Position numbers and translations under genes: made by a program | Part shown: positions 28,908 to 38,100 of the stretch, in pieces | Layout: each line of letters opens with the position of its first letter | Numbering within the stretch: the stretch's first letter is position 1 | Notes under the pieces: model-generated | The model's database searches: none | What the model saw: the letters and a program-made list of their open reading frames with translations, nothing else | What the model was told of the DNA's origin: nothing | Origin: a virus | Length of the DNA: 45,182 nucleotides | Reading direction: 5' to 3' (one strand) | Virus record (IMG/VR): IMGVR_UViG_3300004448_000031 | Coordinates: 1-45,182 of that record

Positions 28908-31900
28908 ATGGCAAGAACAGTTCCTGGGTCTGGCGCAAAGATTAAACCAATCTTTGACACATTATTTGGCGTTCGCGCAGTAGAGGTTATTAATCCTGGA
29001 AGTGGATATGATCCTACAGATCCTCCAAGATTAACAGTCACTGGTTGTGGGATACCTAGTGAAGAATGTTTATTATATCCTATTATTGACGGTCCTTCAG
29101 GTAAGATTGTTCATGTACGTGTTCTTAGTAGGGGTAGGGGATATGATCCCTTAAGACTTAATATCATCCCTTCGGCAGAAACTACTGGCGTTGTAAATTC
29201 TTTTGATATTAATAGAATTTGGCAAAATCATCCAAACTCATTAACTTCAGGAACTTTCCAGACTGATACAGATAGACTTAGAATTGTTTCTGATAATGAC
29301 CCCAAACCCGCTGATATTTTCTCGGAACGTTCTGGTGGAGCAGGTTCTATTGCAGATAGAACTTTTGATCAAGTTTTCGTCTATAGAGGTGGTAAGCAAG
29401 TACCTTTTGGGGTAGGTAGACCATTTCAAAAAAATAAATCCCTTGGCATTATGGCCAATGGCACATTACTCCATACACCAGAATGGGGAAATGCAGTAGG
29501 TGATGCTCCAGAAGGATTTGAATTAGATACTGTTTATAATGATAATCCTAAAAATACTGATGTATATGATGGAATTATTGACAATCAAACTTATTACTAT
29601 CAAACATCTAAATTAATTGAGCATTTTAAAACTACTCATGGAGTACTAGACTGGGGATTACATGAAGTTTTTACTTGGAATGTAAAAACTGAAACTGATA
29701 ATGTATTATTAACAGTATCTAATATCGATGAAGTTCTCAATCCTATTGAGGTAGGAAGAACGATATTAAAAATTGGGGACAATACAATATCTGGAGAAAT
29801 TGCTAAAATTATAAGGGATGGCAATAATGTAATCACCTCAGTTTATATTAGACAAGTGTCTGGGGTATTTTCTCTGGATGATAGGTTATTAGGTTCTACA
29901 GGATTTTCCTTTACCGTTTCTGCAGAACCTATAACATTTCCTGCAGGTATTTTTTATATTGACTTTGGTGTAGAAGCTGAAGAATTTGGACCCTTTGTTC
30001 CAGGACAATACTATCTTGCTCCAGAAAATATTCAAGTTCAGAAGAATTATGTAATCATTTGGAATCAGGCAGATGCATCCAATCAAGTTAGTGAGACTTT
30101 TCCTTTTGGGCATCCAATGCAATTTAGTACCACACAAGATGGTATATTAAATTCTGGTACTTTATATTATAATAGTACTGGAGCATCAGGTGCTCTTGGA
30201 ACCGATTATGAAAATCCGTTCCAAGCATTATTCATTATGAATGCTGACGAGACCAATAGAATTTACTACTACTGTCAGTATCATCGTTATATGTCTGGTT
30301 ATGCTGGGCATGAAGGATATATGGTTCTTAATACTGAAATTGAAGATGAAGAACCAGAAAATGATTATTATATTAAAGATTATTATAATGAAGATGTTGT
30401 AATTTTACCTGATGATATTCAAACTCAATATGCAGGAACCCTTAATTCCTTTCAAAATGTCGGCATAGAAAATGCTGGAAATGGAAGCGATCCTGATGGT
30501 GGATTTGATATTGGTAGGCACATTATATTTGGGAGGCAATCTGGAGGTAGACAACTTAGACTGTATTTAGATCTTCGTAACACGTCTACATTAACATTTC
30601 AAATTATCAAAGGTAATGATAGTAACGGGGGTGAGGATCCTGATAATAGTAACGAAAATCTCAGAATCTACTTTAGTGGAACTGCATACGGTTCTAGCGT
30701 ACTAGTTAGATATAATGACAATGCTTTTGATACTTTACATAGTGTAACTGTAAGTATTCCTCCAGATTCCAGAAAAGAAAATCAACTTGTTTACGTTTAC
30801 CAACCTAGTAATAGTGGTACTAATTTTGATTCTTATGGAATTGCGTCTATCATTTATGGAGGTGGCGAACAGGATTTATCACGTCATCCTGACGGACACT
30901 CTAAAATTCTGGGCATGTCGTTTGACGGTTATCCAATTTATGGTCCATATGGATATTTTGGAACTAATGACTCTGTAGCAAGATCAACTTCTTCATATCG
31001 TCTTAAAGTGGGTATTGAAGTAGATGGGGCAAGACCCGAACAAGTTGTTGCAGAAACAGTAACATATGCTATTACTGTTAGTAGTAGCAAATTTTTATAT
31101 GATGCCGCCACTCCATCGTTTCTTAATTTGAAGCGAGGTAAAACTTATATTTTCAATCAGGATGATTCTTCCAATGATGGAAATATTTTACTACTGTCTA
31201 CCAATGAAGATGGTTGGCATCCTGGAGCAGAACTTTCAGATATTGAAAATAAATTATATCTATACGAACATCCAAGTATCACATATACTTTAGATGGTTC
31301 TTCTGTAACTTATGATAATTACATTTCAGGATTTACTGATGCAACTACAAGGTCGTTGACTATTGCAATGCCTTCAGATGCACCTAGAGTTTTAAATACT
31401 TTTAGTTATGCTAATGCAGATTACGGGATAAGAACTGTTCAAGATGGTTATGCCATGGGCAGTCTTTACCAAGACTATGTTTACGATAGTACTGTAGGCA
31501 CTCTAGACGAACATAATGGCGTTTATATATCTACTCCTGAATATCCTAATGGAACATATGCATACTTCTTAACAGAAGATTCTTCTGGCAATCCATCTTT
31601 TCCATATTGCATTGGACCAACATATTTTGGAACACCTTTATTTGAAGGTGATGCGGTTCCCCCTCTAGCAACAGAAGTTCCTACTATTGCTGAAGGTAAT
31701 GTAGTTTTAGATGACAGCGGAGTTGTATCTTATATACAAATGACTAAGACTGGAGATGGATATTTTTCTCCTGCTGTAGCACAAATCGTCGGTGGTGAAG
31801 GTTCTGGTGCAACAGCATCTCCTGTAGTCCAATCAGTTACAGGATTAACTCTACTTAATGAAGGTAGATCATTTGCAACTCCCCCAACCTTAATATTTGA

Positions 31901-33542
31901 AGGTGGAGGAGGACAGGGTGCTCAGGGTGCTGCTTCTGTTAGTTCTTTAGGTAAAGTTACTAGTATCAATATTATTGATGAAGGCGATTTTTATCAAACT
32001 TCTCCATATATCCTAATTGATGGTGGAGGAGGACAGGGTGCAAAAGCAATTGCCAATATTAATCAAGGTGTAATAACAAATATTGAGGTTACGGACCAGG
32101 GGTCTGGTTATGTAAATCCTCCTAATATCATCTTCACAAAACTGATTAACCTAAAGAGAACTACAAAAGCCAGACAATCATTCAATAGTGCTTTCCAATA
32201 TCTTACTGGTCTTACTAACGATATTAGTGCATCTGCTGAAGAAATTTTTGTATCATCTACAAATGCATTCCCTGGTTCGGGTACATTTATTCTTAATAAT
32301 GAGATTATTACATACACTGGAAAAACTACAGGAAAGTTTACGGGTCTTACCAGAGGAACTAACTTTAATTATGACCAAAGGATAATTCTTGATACTTCAC
32401 AAGATGTGGCAGGTGTTTCTAACTATCAGTTTAATGTTGGCGATAGAGTTATTAGAAGAGTTGAAACTGCTGGTAGTAAAATTGCTAAGGTATATGATTG
32501 GAGACCAACCACTAGAGAATTATTTGTAACTTTTGAAGTCGATGAACTAGCATTTATCGATGCTGGTATTTCCTCCACAGAAGATGCTATTGTTCAATTT
32601 GATGCAGGATTGCCAGAAAGTGCGGGTGGATCAGCACTTCCACATACAACAGAAGTTAGTATAGGTTCTCAAATTTTTAGATTGCAGTTGACTGGAATCG
32701 TAACTGTTAATGATACCGACTTTGTTGATATAGCAGAAAATGATGGCGCTGGAGATGGAATTCCTGATTTAGTAAATACAGGAACGGATTATGAAAATCA
32801 AATTAACTTAGATGGAGGAATCTACAGTTCGCTATATGGTATTGAGGAAACTCAAGGTGGTACAAATACCACTTTGTTTGCGATTGGTGATAATATTTTA
32901 GATGCCACCCCATTCCCTGAGCAAAAATTTGCTACTATTGCTACTGCAGGTGGATTATCTGAAGGTGTTGAACATGCAGCACAAGTTAAGATTACCTTAG
33001 ATAAAGGTGATGGAAATGGTCAAAATTATGGAGTGAATGAAATTGTCACAGGCGATCTTTCTGGAGTCACTGGAACAGTCGTCTCTTGGGATACTTCGAC
33101 TGGTATATTAGTCGTTCAAAGCATTACTCCTTTTAATACAGGTAATGTGAATGTTGGCGTTAATGGTTTTATAAATGAATTTTCTGATAAGAGTTCTATT
33201 GTAGATGTCGTTGTACAGGAACCTGGTACAAACTATTCAGCAGCACCAACCATAACTATTGAAAATAGTGGCGATATTCAAGCAACTGCATCTGTGCTAA
33301 TGACAGTAGCAGGTGACCAAGTTAGTTCAGTAACTATTAGTAATGGTGGATATGGGTATGTACAGGAGGTTACGACTAATGTTTTACATCCGACAATCAC
33401 ATTTACTAATGACCCAAGTGATACTACAGGTTCTGGTGCAGTAGCATATGCAATCTTAGGAGGTGAGAAATTAGCAGGTAGTGCTGGTGCTTCTTATCGC
33501 ATTAAATCAATTGAATATCAGACGGTTGTACAAACCTCATAA
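28908..33542 (+). CDS. YHYH-domain virion structural protein with two cupredoxin-like domains
   Basis: This is a 1,544-residue beta-rich protein. Order of parts: Gly-x-x-Tyr repeats (22-95), first YHYH half with an SLGIMANGTLLHTPEWG strand (about 178-195), a cupredoxin-like domain with a full ligand set (365-474: His402, Cys456, His459, Met462), second YHYH half with ILGMSFDGYPIYGPYGY (from 664), a degenerate cupredoxin-like domain (721-841) inserted before the closing YHYH strands (LDEHNGVYISTPEYPNGTYA to FPYCIGP, about 900), further Gly-x-x-Tyr repeats, an 'EIITYTG ... GLTRG' module (about 1120-1150), and a last repeat pair. It shares its architecture with part of the giant protein. It lies between the gp7-like giant and gp8, so a baseplate or baseplate-decoration role is likely. 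No ribosome site is evident. Transcription probably comes from the late promoter at 27648. Confidence 0.8.
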   Translation: MARTVPGSGAKIKPIFDTLFGVRAVEVINPGSGYDPTDPPRLTVTGCGIPSEECLLYPIIDGPSGKIVHVRVLSRGRGYDPLRLNIIPSAETTGVVNSFDINRIWQNHPNSLTSGTFQTDTDRLRIVSDNDPKPADIFSERSGGAGSIADRTFDQVFVYRGGKQVPFGVGRPFQKNKSLGIMANGTLLHTPEWGNAVGDAPEGFELDTVYNDNPKNTDVYDGIIDNQTYYYQTSKLIEHFKTTHGVLDWGLHEVFTWNVKTETDNVLLTVSNIDEVLNPIEVGRTILKIGDNTISGEIAKIIRDGNNVITSVYIRQVSGVFSLDDRLLGSTGFSFTVSAEPITFPAGIFYIDFGVEAEEFGPFVPGQYYLAPENIQVQKNYVIIWNQADASNQVSETFPFGHPMQFSTTQDGILNSGTLYYNSTGASGALGTDYENPFQALFIMNADETNRIYYYCQYHRYMSGYAGHEGYMVLNTEIEDEEPENDYYIKDYYNEDVVILPDDIQTQYAGTLNSFQNVGIENAGNGSDPDGGFDIGRHIIFGRQSGGRQLRLYLDLRNTSTLTFQIIKGNDSNGGEDPDNSNENLRIYFSGTAYGSSVLVRYNDNAFDTLHSVTVSIPPDSRKENQLVYVYQPSNSGTNFDSYGIASIIYGGGEQDLSRHPDGHSKILGMSFDGYPIYGPYGYFGTNDSVARSTSSYRLKVGIEVDGARPEQVVAETVTYAITVSSSKFLYDAATPSFLNLKRGKTYIFNQDDSSNDGNILLLSTNEDGWHPGAELSDIENKLYLYEHPSITYTLDGSSVTYDNYISGFTDATTRSLTIAMPSDAPRVLNTFSYANADYGIRTVQDGYAMGSLYQDYVYDSTVGTLDEHNGVYISTPEYPNGTYAYFLTEDSSGNPSFPYCIGPTYFGTPLFEGDAVPPLATEVPTIAEGNVVLDDSGVVSYIQMTKTGDGYFSPAVAQIVGGEGSGATASPVVQSVTGLTLLNEGRSFATPPTLIFEGGGGQGAQGAASVSSLGKVTSINIIDEGDFYQTSPYILIDGGGGQGAKAIANINQGVITNIEVTDQGSGYVNPPNIIFTKLINLKRTTKARQSFNSAFQYLTGLTNDISASAEEIFVSSTNAFPGSGTFILNNEIITYTGKTTGKFTGLTRGTNFNYDQRIILDTSQDVAGVSNYQFNVGDRVIRRVETAGSKIAKVYDWRPTTRELFVTFEVDELAFIDAGISSTEDAIVQFDAGLPESAGGSALPHTTEVSIGSQIFRLQLTGIVTVNDTDFVDIAENDGAGDGIPDLVNTGTDYENQINLDGGIYSSLYGIEETQGGTNTTLFAIGDNILDATPFPEQKFATIATAGGLSEGVEHAAQVKITLDKGDGNGQNYGVNEIVTGDLSGVTGTVVSWDTSTGILVVQSITPFNTGNVNVGVNGFINEFSDKSSIVDVVVQEPGTNYSAAPTITIENSGDIQATASVLMTVAGDQVSSVTISNGGYGYVQEVTTNVLHPTITFTNDPSDTTGSGAVAYAILGGEKLAGSAGASYRIKSIEYQTVVQTS
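30000..30330 (+). other. Cupredoxin-like domain with complete ligand set
   Basis: Residues about 365-474 of the 1,544-residue protein. FGHPMQFSTTQDG supplies His402; YYYCQYHRYM supplies Cys456, His459 and Met462, with the same Cys-x2-His-x2-Met spacing as the 408-residue neighbour. Confidence 0.6.
31068..31430 (+). other. Degenerate cupredoxin-like domain, ligands lost
   Basis: Residues about 721-841. The frame of the domain is intact (RGKTYIFNQDDSSNDGN, then MPSDAPRVL), but the four ligand positions read Asn759, Ser833, Asn836 and Tyr839 when aligned without gaps to the intact neighbour copy. It is inserted in the second half of the YHYH domain. Confidence 0.5.
31735..32150 (+). repeat. Gly-x-x-Tyr / GGGGQGA repeats (1,544-residue protein)
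   Basis: Units of about 40 residues with GDGY, GRSF, GDFY and GSGY starts and GGEGSGA or GGGGQGA turns. The 20-base stretch at 31902-31921 recurs exactly at 32022-32041, an offset of 120 bases (40 codons). Confidence 0.75.
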
Positions 33543-33545
33543 ATA
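33538..33545 (+). promoter_or_regulatory. Late promoter CATAAATA
   Basis: CATAAATA fits the NATAAATA late octamer. It overlaps the TAA stop (33540-33542) of the preceding gene and lies 30 bases before the ATG of gene 8. Confidence 0.7.
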
Positions 33546-33575
33546 GACTAGTAGAGGAACGTATTCCCTTATCAA

Positions 33576-35108
33576 ATGGCAGCTTTACTTACTGATCAGT
33601 TTAGAATTTATTCCGCGAATAAATTTATCAAATCGCTTGAAGGTCCCGATGCTAACCAAAGCGATGCAGCTGCGGGTGAGGATAGAGACAGAGTTTACCT
33701 ATTCATTGGTAGACCCCAATCTTGGGATAATGAAAATTCTCCCCCTCAAGCAGTAGATTCTTTTCAAGAATTCTCAAATTCTTTCGATGACATGATTTCT
33801 CTGAAGCGAGTTCTTGCTTCAGACACAATTCAAGTTGTCAGAAGAATCGATTGGGTTTCTCCCGAAGAAACTACGGGTGGACTAGGTTTCACTTATGACA
33901 TGTATCGTCATGACTATTCTCCTAGTAAGACAGCATCTTCTGGTGCTACTAAATTATACGATTCGGATTTCTATGTTGTAAATTCACAATATCAAGTATA
34001 TAAGTGCATTTATAACGGAACTTCTCCATCTGACCCCAACGGAAAACCTTCTACAGTTGAGCCTACTGGTACTTCCACTAGTATTATTACAACTGGTGAT
34101 GGGTATCGTTGGAAATACATGTACACTATTCCTGTCGCTTCAGTCCTTAAGTTTTTCTCCAACGATTATATGCCCGTCTTCACAAATGACGCGGTAAGAA
34201 CTAATGCTGTTGCTGGAGAAATTGATAGCGTTGTTATCAACTCTTCTGGTTCTGGATATAATAATGGAACTTATGATAATGTTGCTATTAACGGCGATGG
34301 TGCTGGTGGTAGATTATCTATTGTTGTTGATGGTGGTAAGATTATTTCTTCCACTGTTACCTCTGGTGGTACTGGATATACGTTCGGTAAAGTTAGCGTA
34401 GATAATATTACAGGTATTGGTACAGGTACTGGCGCTCAAATTGACGTTATTATTCCACCTCCAGGTGGACATGGTGAGTCCCCATCGATTGAATTGGGTG
34501 CTTTTAGGGTTATGATTAATGCAAAACTTTCATATGATGAAGGTGCTGGTGACTTCCCAATTGATAATGACTATCGCCGTATTGGTCTGATTACTAATCC
34601 ATTAAAGTTTGGTACTGAGGAACTGATTGCAGACCTTACAGTGTCTGCAGCAAAAGCAGTTATCTTCTCTCCAACTTTTCAGGGAAATTATTCACCTGAT
34701 GAAATTATCACTCAAAGTAGAGTTGTTGGTGGTCAAACTACAACTGCTCGCGGTAGAGTAATTTCTTGGAACCCCACAACCAAACTTCTGAAGTATTATC
34801 AGAATGCTGTTGATGGTATTTTTCCAGAAGTTACAGGTACACAAAACGAATTCGATGGTTCTAATGCCATCGCTGGCGCAACTTCGGGTGCAGCTGGACA
34901 ACCAGATGTTAATTTCCCCGCAGTTCCCAACACTTCTTCTAGAACTATTAACAATACCGAATATGATTTGGGTATGAAATTTAATAATGGATATGCTAAA
35001 CCAGAAATTAAATCTGGAAGCGGTCAAGTTGTTTATATAGATAATAGAAGAGCAATTAGTCGTGCAAACGACCAAGTAGAAGACATCAAAATCGTAATCG
35101 AGTTCTAA
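33576..35108 (+). CDS. 8: Baseplate wedge subunit gp8
   Basis: This is a 510-residue protein (T4 gp8 is 334). The N-terminal half is clearly gp8 of T4-like phages: a start with LTDQFRIYSANKFIKSLEG, then YLFIGRPQSWDNE, DTIQVVRRIDWV, YDMYRHDYS, a 'DSDFYVVNSQYQVYKCI' strand and GYRWKYMYTIP. gp8 dimers bind gp7, gp10 and gp6 in the wedge. Residues about 214-300 are two Gly-x-x-Tyr repeats (SSGSGYNNGTYDN, SGGTGYTFGKVSV) followed by PPPGGHGESP, which partly explains the extra length. The gene has its own late promoter and ends in a TAATG overlap with the DUF4815 gene, so the two are coupled. Confidence 0.92.
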   Translation: MAALLTDQFRIYSANKFIKSLEGPDANQSDAAAGEDRDRVYLFIGRPQSWDNENSPPQAVDSFQEFSNSFDDMISLKRVLASDTIQVVRRIDWVSPEETTGGLGFTYDMYRHDYSPSKTASSGATKLYDSDFYVVNSQYQVYKCIYNGTSPSDPNGKPSTVEPTGTSTSIITTGDGYRWKYMYTIPVASVLKFFSNDYMPVFTNDAVRTNAVAGEIDSVVINSSGSGYNNGTYDNVAINGDGAGGRLSIVVDGGKIISSTVTSGGTGYTFGKVSVDNITGIGTGTGAQIDVIIPPPGGHGESPSIELGAFRVMINAKLSYDEGAGDFPIDNDYRRIGLITNPLKFGTEELIADLTVSAAKAVIFSPTFQGNYSPDEIITQSRVVGGQTTTARGRVISWNPTTKLLKYYQNAVDGIFPEVTGTQNEFDGSNAIAGATSGAAGQPDVNFPAVPNTSSRTINNTEYDLGMKFNNGYAKPEIKSGSGQVVYIDNRRAISRANDQVEDIKIVIEF

Positions 35109-38100
35109 TGGCACAAAATACAAATCTCAACGTTTCTCCTTATTACGACGATTTCGATAAGGATAAGAATTTCTATAGAGTACTATTTCGCCCTGGATTT
35201 CCAATTCAGGCGAGAGAACTCACTACAATGCAAAGCGTCCTGCAAAGACAGGTAGAGAGTGTAGGTCAGCATCTATTCAAAGATGGCGCAATGGTCATCC
35301 CAGGTCAGGTAGGTTATGACCTGAATGTTGATGCAATTATGCTTCAAGAATCGTTTCTTGGTGCTAATGTTGAAGATTATAGAACTCAATTGAGTGGTAA
35401 GATTATTGAAGGATTGACTTCTGGAATTAAAGCAAAAGTTCTTTATACCATTTCAGAAACAGAATCCGAAAAGAGTTATATCACATTATATGTAAAATAT
35501 ATTGAATCTGGTGGTGAGGGAAATACCCAGACAACATTTACCAATAATGAGCAATTAGTCACTGATAAGGAAATTACTTTCGGGACTTCATTGATTGAGG
35601 TTGGATCACCTTTTGCACAACTTCTTCCAACAAGTGCAATTCAGTCTGGTTCTGTTGCCTATGTTCAAGAAGGTGTATACTTTATTCGTGGTTTCTTTGT
35701 AGACGTTCCTTATCAGTACATTCTCCTCGATCAGTATGGAACTACTCCTCAATATAGAATTGGTCTAGACATTTTAGAGTCTATCGTAACACCAGAAGAT
35801 GATAGTAGTCTAAATGATAATGCTGCAGGAACATCAAACTATGCTGCTCCTGGTTCTCATAGATTTAAAGTTAGTACTAGATTAAGTAAGAAACTTCTTA
35901 CTGATGATGCAGACAAAGATTTTATTGAACTACTTCGTATCAATGGTAGTAGAGTTGAAAATCTTGTAGATAGAAGTGCATATAATGAACTAGAAAGGAC
36001 AATGGCTACCAGGACTTATGAAGAGTCTGGTGATTATACGGTCAATGATTTCCAAATCTTAATGAGAGAGAATTTGGATGATGGATTTAATAATGGTGTT
36101 TATGAAGAAGGGGCAATCACTTCAGGTGGAAATACTGCAGCCGAAAATTATTATTCAATTGAAATTGGACCTGGTGCTGCATATGTAAAGGGTTATAGAA
36201 TTAGAACTTTATCTCCAACCTATGTTGATCTCTTAAAACCAAGAGTTACTGATTCTGCACAAAATGGTATCATTCCTTTTGAATTAGGAAACTTTAGTAA
36301 TATTGATAATCTTTGGGGATTTCCAAACTTTTCAGGGTCTTCTGTCAGTAATGCTTATCAAACAGTAGAATTTAGAGATAGTCCCACTGTTACCCCTGGT
36401 GTATCTGCTGGCAATATCATTGGTTATGGTCGATTCAATTCATTAGAATATTCTAGTGATACCGATCAAAATTTTGGTAATGCTAATGACAGATATAAAG
36501 CGAATCTGTTTGATGTGCAGATGATTACTGTTTTACAACTCGCTTCGGATGTTAATATTAGCGAAGGTTCTATGATCAGAGGTGTTACTTCTGGTGCAAC
36601 AGGACTAGTTGTAGGTGCAGAAACTGCTGACGACCATATTCAAATCTATCAAGTAAATGGTGCGTTCCAAGATAATGAGATGACTACTGTCGATGGTATT
36701 CAATTAGATAGCATTCTAGATGTTTACACATACCAGTATTCAGATTCAAGACAAATTGTCTCAAGAGATGAGTCAACTCAAGCAATCGAATTTACTGCCG
36801 ATCTAATTCTTGAGGATAATTATGCTATTAATGGTGCAACATTTACATATGATGATGTTGATGGTGATGTATTAACTACTGACACTCTTGTTGGTGGCAC
36901 TGGTTATCCTGATACTGGTACTGCAATTGTTACCACTTCTTCTGGAACAGGCACAGGGTTAACTTTAGACTTTACTGCATCCAGTGGAGTTATCACGTCA
37001 ACTACTATCAATGTTCCTGGAACGGGATATGTTGTTGATGAAACTATTACCATTACAAACTCTAGATCTACTGGTGTAAATACCTTAGGTGCTATCGCTA
37101 CTGCAGGTACTGGATATACTGCCACTACTGGACTTGCAACAACCTCTTCTGGTTCGGGTGTTGGTCTTATTGTTGATATTACTTCAGATGCTAATGGTGC
37201 TGTTCAAACAGTAGCAGTAAATTCTTCAGCATTGTCTGATGGTAGTGGATATGCAAATTCGGAATTAATTACGATTACGAATGTAAATGCATCTGGTATT
37301 GCTACTATTGACACTATCAGTGCTGCTGATGCCAGTAGAACGGAAGGAACATATACGATTACAGCATCCGATTACACTACCGATGCTTCTGGTAGTGGTG
37401 CTACATTTACTATTGCTGTTGATGGTGCAGGTGCAGCAACTATTGTTATTACTGACGATGGTACAGGATTTGTAGTAGATGAAACCTTTACAATTGTTGA
37501 TGGAAACCTTGGTGGTGGCGGTGGTGCATCACTGACGTTTGATGTAGCAGCAATTCATGGGAATGGATGTACGATTCCAGTGTCTGCCATTCATGGAAAT
37601 GGAGCGACTGTTGATATTGCATCCGTTGGCACTCATCAAATTACTGGTCTTAATTCCAATTTTGGAGCAGATTTGAGAGCTGGTGATAGAATTTACTTTA
37701 GTGAAACTACATATGTTGATGTTGATAAAGTAGATCCAACAAGTCTAACTACATCTTCGGATAATTTTATCTTCGATTATTCAAATCAAATTGTTAATGT
37801 TACTCCCCCTGCAGTAAACTTCCCAACTGCAGGAACATTTACTGCAGCAATTAGATATCGTGCCACTCTATTTGGTAGTGAGGAGACAACAGACCTTATT
37901 ACTCAAATGCCAAAGGTGTATATCAAGTCTATTTCTGACGAATCTATGACTGTCAGGAGAACATTTGATTCACAAACACCTGCAGGCGATTCTGTTTCTA
38001 TCACATTACCAGAAAACGAACAATTCTCTGCAATTTCATCAGTTAATTTTTCATTCACAGTATTAGCTAGTAGCAACGCATCATATCCTGTAGGTTCGCA

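Noticed and set aside
34692-35123. 143-codon - strand frame across the gp8/DUF4815 junction
   Set aside because: It crosses two well-supported + strand genes and has random-looking composition rich in Cys, Ile and Asn.
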